Shown: positions 63,327 through 64,000 of the stretch, in pieces
How positions within the stretch are numbered: position 1 is the stretch's first letter
Layout of the letters: every line of letters starts with the position of its first letter
Assembly (NCBI RefSeq): GCF_003201855.1
Contig: NZ_QJKI01000004.1
Location: forward strand, 1-64,000
Length of the DNA: 64,000 nucleotides
Direction: 5' to 3'
Source: Rivihabitans pingtungensis
Lineage (GTDB): Bacteria; Pseudomonadota; Gammaproteobacteria; Burkholderiales; Aquaspirillaceae
Notes under the pieces: generated by a model
Databases searched by the model: none
What the model saw: the letters and a program-made list of their open reading frames with translations, nothing else
What the model was told of the DNA's origin: nothing
Position numbers and translations under genes: made by a program

Positions 63327-64000
63327 ATGCGCCGAACCCTCTGCCTGTTGACCTGGGCAGCCGTCAGTGGCGGTGCCCTGGCCCAAGAAGCCATGCCACT
63401 GCAAGTGGTGCCATTGCAACGCCCAGGCAATGCTGCGCCCGCCAAACCGGCCGACGGCACTGGTGATACCGCGTCTGCCGACAAGGCTGCCAGCAAGCCG
63501 GCAGCCACCAAGTCTGGCACATCCGGCAAGCATGAGACCCACAAACCGGCCGCCGCCAAACCAGATGACCGCCCGGCTGACAAACCCGCCAGCGACAACA
63601 CACAGGTCAAAACCCTGGCGCCCGAAGTCAAGCTGTCCAGCCCGCCGCCCAGCCCTGCGGCCACCAGCAAACCCACTGCCCCGGCAGAAAAATCGGCCCC
63701 CAAGGCCAACACCAACAACACACCGGCAGGCAGACCACCGGTGGCCCCTCACGCTGCCGACACCCGCCACAACTCCGCCACGTCAGCAGACAAACCTGCC
63801 AGCAAACCCGCAGCACCCGCGGCCGACACCAGCAAACCTGCCGCGGACAAACCGGTGAGCAAGCCGGCCAGCCCACCTGCCGTGGCGCCGAGCCGTGCAG
63901 CCAGCCCGGCGCCTGCGCCGGTCAAGATGGCCGTCGCCCCACCTCGACCGGAAATGTTCCCCAAAGAACCGGCCGCTGAGCTTGTCTCTCCGACCCCTGC
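63327..64000 (+). CDS. Secreted Ala/Pro/Lys-rich low-complexity protein (3' end outside window)
   Basis: Open frame from ATG 63327 to the window end (224 codons, no stop). It begins with a signal peptide (MRRTLCLLTWAAVSGGALAQ) and continues as a disordered Ala/Pro/Lys/Ser-rich chain with loose repeats such as KPADKPA, KPAAPAADTSKPAADKP and VSKPASPP. AAGGAG (63312-63317) gives good spacing. The extended KPA-type region resembles periplasm-spanning linkers of TonB- or FimV-like proteins, with the functional domain presumably beyond the window. The strand opposite contains Val/Leu/Gly-rich frames that are mirror artefacts of this repeat. Confidence 0.7.
   Translation, partial: MRRTLCLLTWAAVSGGALAQEAMPLQVVPLQRPGNAAPAKPADGTGDTASADKAASKPAATKSGTSGKHETHKPAAAKPDDRPADKPASDNTQVKTLAPEVKLSSPPPSPAATSKPTAPAEKSAPKANTNNTPAGRPPVAPHAADTRHNSATSADKPASKPAAPAADTSKPAADKPVSKPASPPAVAPSRAASPAPAPVKMAVAPPRPEMFPKEPAAELVSPTP

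Noticed and set aside
1..64000. CRISPR arrays, tRNA or rRNA genes
   Set aside because: No regularly spaced repeats, tRNA T-arm pattern in a cloverleaf context, or rRNA sequence could be recognised anywhere in the window.

Overview
The window (about 62% G+C by eye) reads as a chromosome segment of a betaproteobacterium, most likely order Neisseriales (Chromobacterium/Vogesella/Aquitalea-like). The basis is the cbb3 oxidase cluster, a PHB reductase, prmB, an acyl-CoA-binding protein, and the orn/M48/rsgA and smpB/ratA/rnfH groups. The species assignment is inference; no rRNA or tRNA gene is visible.

Layout. 0.1-4.2 kb: amino-acid ABC binding protein and permease, then a PlpD-type patatin autotransporter. 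4.3-8.2 kb (minus): EamA exporter, prmB, phosphomannomutase, small unknown protein. 8.2-10.3 kb: a decayed endonuclease-ParA fusion without a P-loop and an Rpn-type nuclease. 10.4-17.3 kb: amt (sigma54/NtrC-type promoter), dnaE, small unknown genes. 17.3-25.1 kb: M61 peptidase, then ccoNOQP-ccoG-fixH with two FNR-type promoters. 25.2-28.8 kb: sulfide-detoxification-like operon (persulfide dioxygenase-like hydrolase, TauE/SafE exporter, rhodanese) and an unknown protein. 28.8-30.1 kb: 1.3 kb without a supported protein gene, holding a well-formed sRNA candidate. 30.1-39.4 kb: Aer-like receptor, phbB, rsgA, M48 protease, orn, rnfH, ratA, smpB, guaA. 39.4-50.4 kb: IS5 and patatin remnants, then a compact six-gene operon that looks like an extended Type III-like restriction/defence system. 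50.6-64 kb: acnB, TetR regulator, ccoI, lipoprotein, PhnD-like binding protein with a GGDEF/EAL sensor, slyX, ACBP, YjfB-like motility protein, and a secreted Ala/Pro/Lys-rich protein cut by the window end.

Functional links. ccoNOQP, ccoG, fixH and the distant ccoI together build and mature a high-affinity cbb3 oxidase. A SNF2 helicase, AlbA/GHKL ATPase, OLD-like AAA ATPase, small putative nuclease, beta-class methyltransferase and Res-like helicase-nuclease form one tight transcription unit downstream of guaA.

Most notable: the six-gene defence operon with a low-GC recognition region in its methyltransferase; a roughly 100-bp inverted-repeat family found eight times, always next to a gene 3' end; a 90-nt sRNA candidate with two UUUCUCCU anti-Shine-Dalgarno-like motifs; and the P-loop-less ParA fusion. 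Promoter, operator and terminator calls come from reading the sequence and are untested.
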